Source of the DNA: an uncultured Oscillibacter sp.
GTDB lineage: Bacteria > Bacillota > Clostridia > Oscillospirales > Oscillospiraceae
Direction: 5' to 3'
Assembly (NCBI RefSeq): GCF_910587525.1
Contig: NZ_CAJULS010000125.1
Location: 1 to 6,743 of the forward strand
DNA length: 6,743 nucleotides
Below, piece after piece: positions 5,488 to 6,743 of this stretch. The notes under the pieces were generated by a model that did not search any database, had not been told where the DNA came from, and saw only the letters and a program-made list of their open reading frames with translations. Positions within the stretch are counted from its first letter, which is position 1, and every line of letters begins with the position of its first letter. The translations under genes were made by a program, and so were the position numbers.

Positions 5488-6143
5488 TGGAACTGAGGGA
5501 GCTCATTCGGGACTTATATGGCGTGGACCGGCCCCAGGGCTGTGACGACCGGGAGATCGCCGCCGTGAAGGAAATTTTCGGGGATATTCCGGCGGCAGTG
5601 GAGAATTTTTACCGCACGGCCGGCCGAAGTCAACAGATTACCCGGCATGATGATATGTGGTTTTTTCCGGAGCATTTCCAGAGGTGGAGGCATCTGGCGC
5701 AGTCAGACCACTTTCCTCTGCTCTGTGAAAACCAGGGCGTCTGCCGGGCGGAAATTCGCAGGGAGGATCTCTCCCTTCCCGACCCGCCGGTGTATACCCG
5801 AATGGAGGACGGCGGCCCCTGGCTGCTCTCCGCTCCCACCGCCAGCGAATTTCTGGAGGCGGCTTTGACCTATGAGGCTGTATGGCAGCTGAAATACTCC
5901 GTGGAGGAATACCATCGGCTGACCGGCGAGGAATTGGCGGTTGTGCAGGCCAGGCTGAACAGGCGGCCCTGCGTTCTGAAAAACTGGATGGACCTGGAGA
6001 TCACCTTTTACAGCAGCCGCCCCGACAATTTAGTGGTGGTCATGGACGCGGACGATCATTATGAGGTTCTCTACGGCGGAGTTACAGAGGAAAGCTATGC
6101 CGCCCTGCTGGAGGTCATGGAGGGGCTGGGCGAGCCTGTCTGA
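5487..6143 (+). CDS. SUKH (SMI1/KNR4)-like protein of unknown role inside the cysteine operon
   Basis: A 218-residue, probably cytosolic protein without signal peptide or membrane segment. The order of motifs resembles the SMI1/KNR4-SUKH fold: a helix with IPAAVENFYRTAGR (34-47), then WFFPEHF (58-64), LLCENQGVCRAEI (78-90), PDPPVY (98-103), and an alpha-helical second half. This family includes many immunity proteins of contact-dependent and polymorphic toxin systems, but also members of unknown role; the assignment is by eye and not certain. Its ATG overlaps the cysE stop as TAATG, and the purine-rich ribosome site (5472-5482) lies within the end of cysE, so translation is probably coupled. 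cysS follows after 31 bases with no terminator. Its codon use appears somewhat more mixed and AT-tolerant than that of the neighbours. No toxin gene is adjacent. Confidence 0.75.
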   Translation: MELRELIRDLYGVDRPQGCDDREIAAVKEIFGDIPAAVENFYRTAGRSQQITRHDDMWFFPEHFQRWRHLAQSDHFPLLCENQGVCRAEIRREDLSLPDPPVYTRMEDGGPWLLSAPTASEFLEAALTYEAVWQLKYSVEEYHRLTGEELAVVQARLNRRPCVLKNWMDLEITFYSSRPDNLVVVMDADDHYEVLYGGVTEESYAALLEVMEGLGEPV

Positions 6144-6174
6144 AAAGAACATTACAAAATGGAGGATAAAGACC

Positions 6175-6743
6175 ATGTATCTATACAATTCCGCGACCCA
6201 CAAGAAAGAGGAGTTCAAGACCCACACCCCCGGCCGGGTGGAGATGTACACCTGCGGACCCACGGTGTACCACTTTGCCCACATTGGCAATCTCCGCAGC
6301 TATATCATGGAGGACGTGCTGGAGAAGTACCTCCGCTTCGCCGGGTACGACGTGAACCGCGTCATGAACATCACCGATGTGGGGCACCTCTCCAGCGACG
6401 CCGATACCGGCGAGGACAAGATGCTCAAGGGCGCCAAGCGGGAGAACAAGTCCGTCATGGATATTGCGAAGTTCTACACCGACGCCTTCTTTGAGGACTG
6501 CCGGAAGCTGAACATCAAAACTCCGGACGTGGTTCAGCCCGCCACGGGCCTGGTCGGCGACTATATCAGGATCATCGAGAAGCTGGTGGACACGGGGTAC
6601 GCGTATCTTGCCGGGGGCAACGTGTACTTTGACACCTCCAAGCTGGAGCGGTACTACGTCTTCAACGACCACGATGAGGAGGACCTGGCCGTGGGTGTCC
6701 GGGAGGGCGTGGAGGAGGACGCCAACAAGCGCAACCGAAATGA
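6175..6743 (+). CDS. cysS: Cysteinyl-tRNA synthetase, N-terminal part (runs off right edge)
   Basis: Charges tRNA-Cys with cysteine, a class I synthetase. The visible 189 residues start MYLYNSATHKKEEF and stay open to the edge; the family is usually about 460-480 residues. Seen: YTCGPTVY with C27, the expected first zinc ligand; the HIGH motif as HIGN (36-39); and the stretch MNITDVGHLSSDADTGEDKM, the variant with an insertion compared with the E. coli type N-TDVDDK, which is common in anaerobe enzymes. GGAGG (6161-6165) lies nine bases before the ATG. As the third gene behind the UGC-specifier T-box, its expression should rise when tRNA-Cys is uncharged. The final TGA of the window is out of frame and is not its stop. 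Confidence 0.96.
   Translation, partial: MYLYNSATHKKEEFKTHTPGRVEMYTCGPTVYHFAHIGNLRSYIMEDVLEKYLRFAGYDVNRVMNITDVGHLSSDADTGEDKMLKGAKRENKSVMDIAKFYTDAFFEDCRKLNIKTPDVVQPATGLVGDYIRIIEKLVDTGYAYLAGGNVYFDTSKLERYYVFNDHDEEDLAVGVREGVEEDANKRNRN

Overview
The window looks like chromosomal DNA from a GC-rich member of the Clostridia, most plausibly a gut Oscillospirales-type organism. This is inferred from the GC-rich coding style, strong AGGAGG-type ribosome sites, a T-box riboswitch (essentially a Gram-positive device) and the gene families; no taxonomic marker gene is present. All main genes are housekeeping or regulatory. There is no tRNA, rRNA, CRISPR array, transposase or phage gene.

Left part, minus strand. 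At 1-749 lies the N-terminal 249 residues of an adenine deaminase (ade) that runs off the left edge. It has a good candidate promoter at 828-856, and a 16-bp AT-rich dyad (779-817) lies just downstream of the predicted start of transcription. The 381-base gap 750-1130 holds no convincing gene. It is rich in inverted repeats, including a perfect 13-bp hairpin at 926-954 inside a possible three-way-junction fold at 885-980, and a GC hairpin at 1062-1079.

Middle part, minus strand. prfC (release factor 3, 2782-4362), an OmpR-type response regulator (2063-2767) and a short one-membrane-span histidine kinase (1131-2066) form a tight run in that order. There are 14 bases between prfC and the regulator, and an ATGA stop/start overlap between regulator and kinase. 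The two-component pair is therefore probably co-transcribed with a translation termination factor.

Right part, plus strand. Divergent from prfC, a promoter (4513-4541) drives a complete T-box leader with specifier UGC (cysteine), T-box bulge TGGAACC and an intrinsic terminator (4737-4775). It controls cysE (serine acetyltransferase, 4825-5487), a SUKH/SMI1-KNR4-like protein (5487-6143) joined to cysE by a TAATG overlap, and cysS (cysteinyl-tRNA synthetase, from 6175, cut by the right edge). Uncharged tRNA-Cys would thus raise both cysteine synthesis and tRNA-Cys charging, with a SUKH-fold protein of unknown role made alongside.

The least explained elements are the SUKH-like gene inside the cysteine operon, the structured intergenic region 885-1080, the ade leader dyad, and the coupling of prfC to a two-component system.
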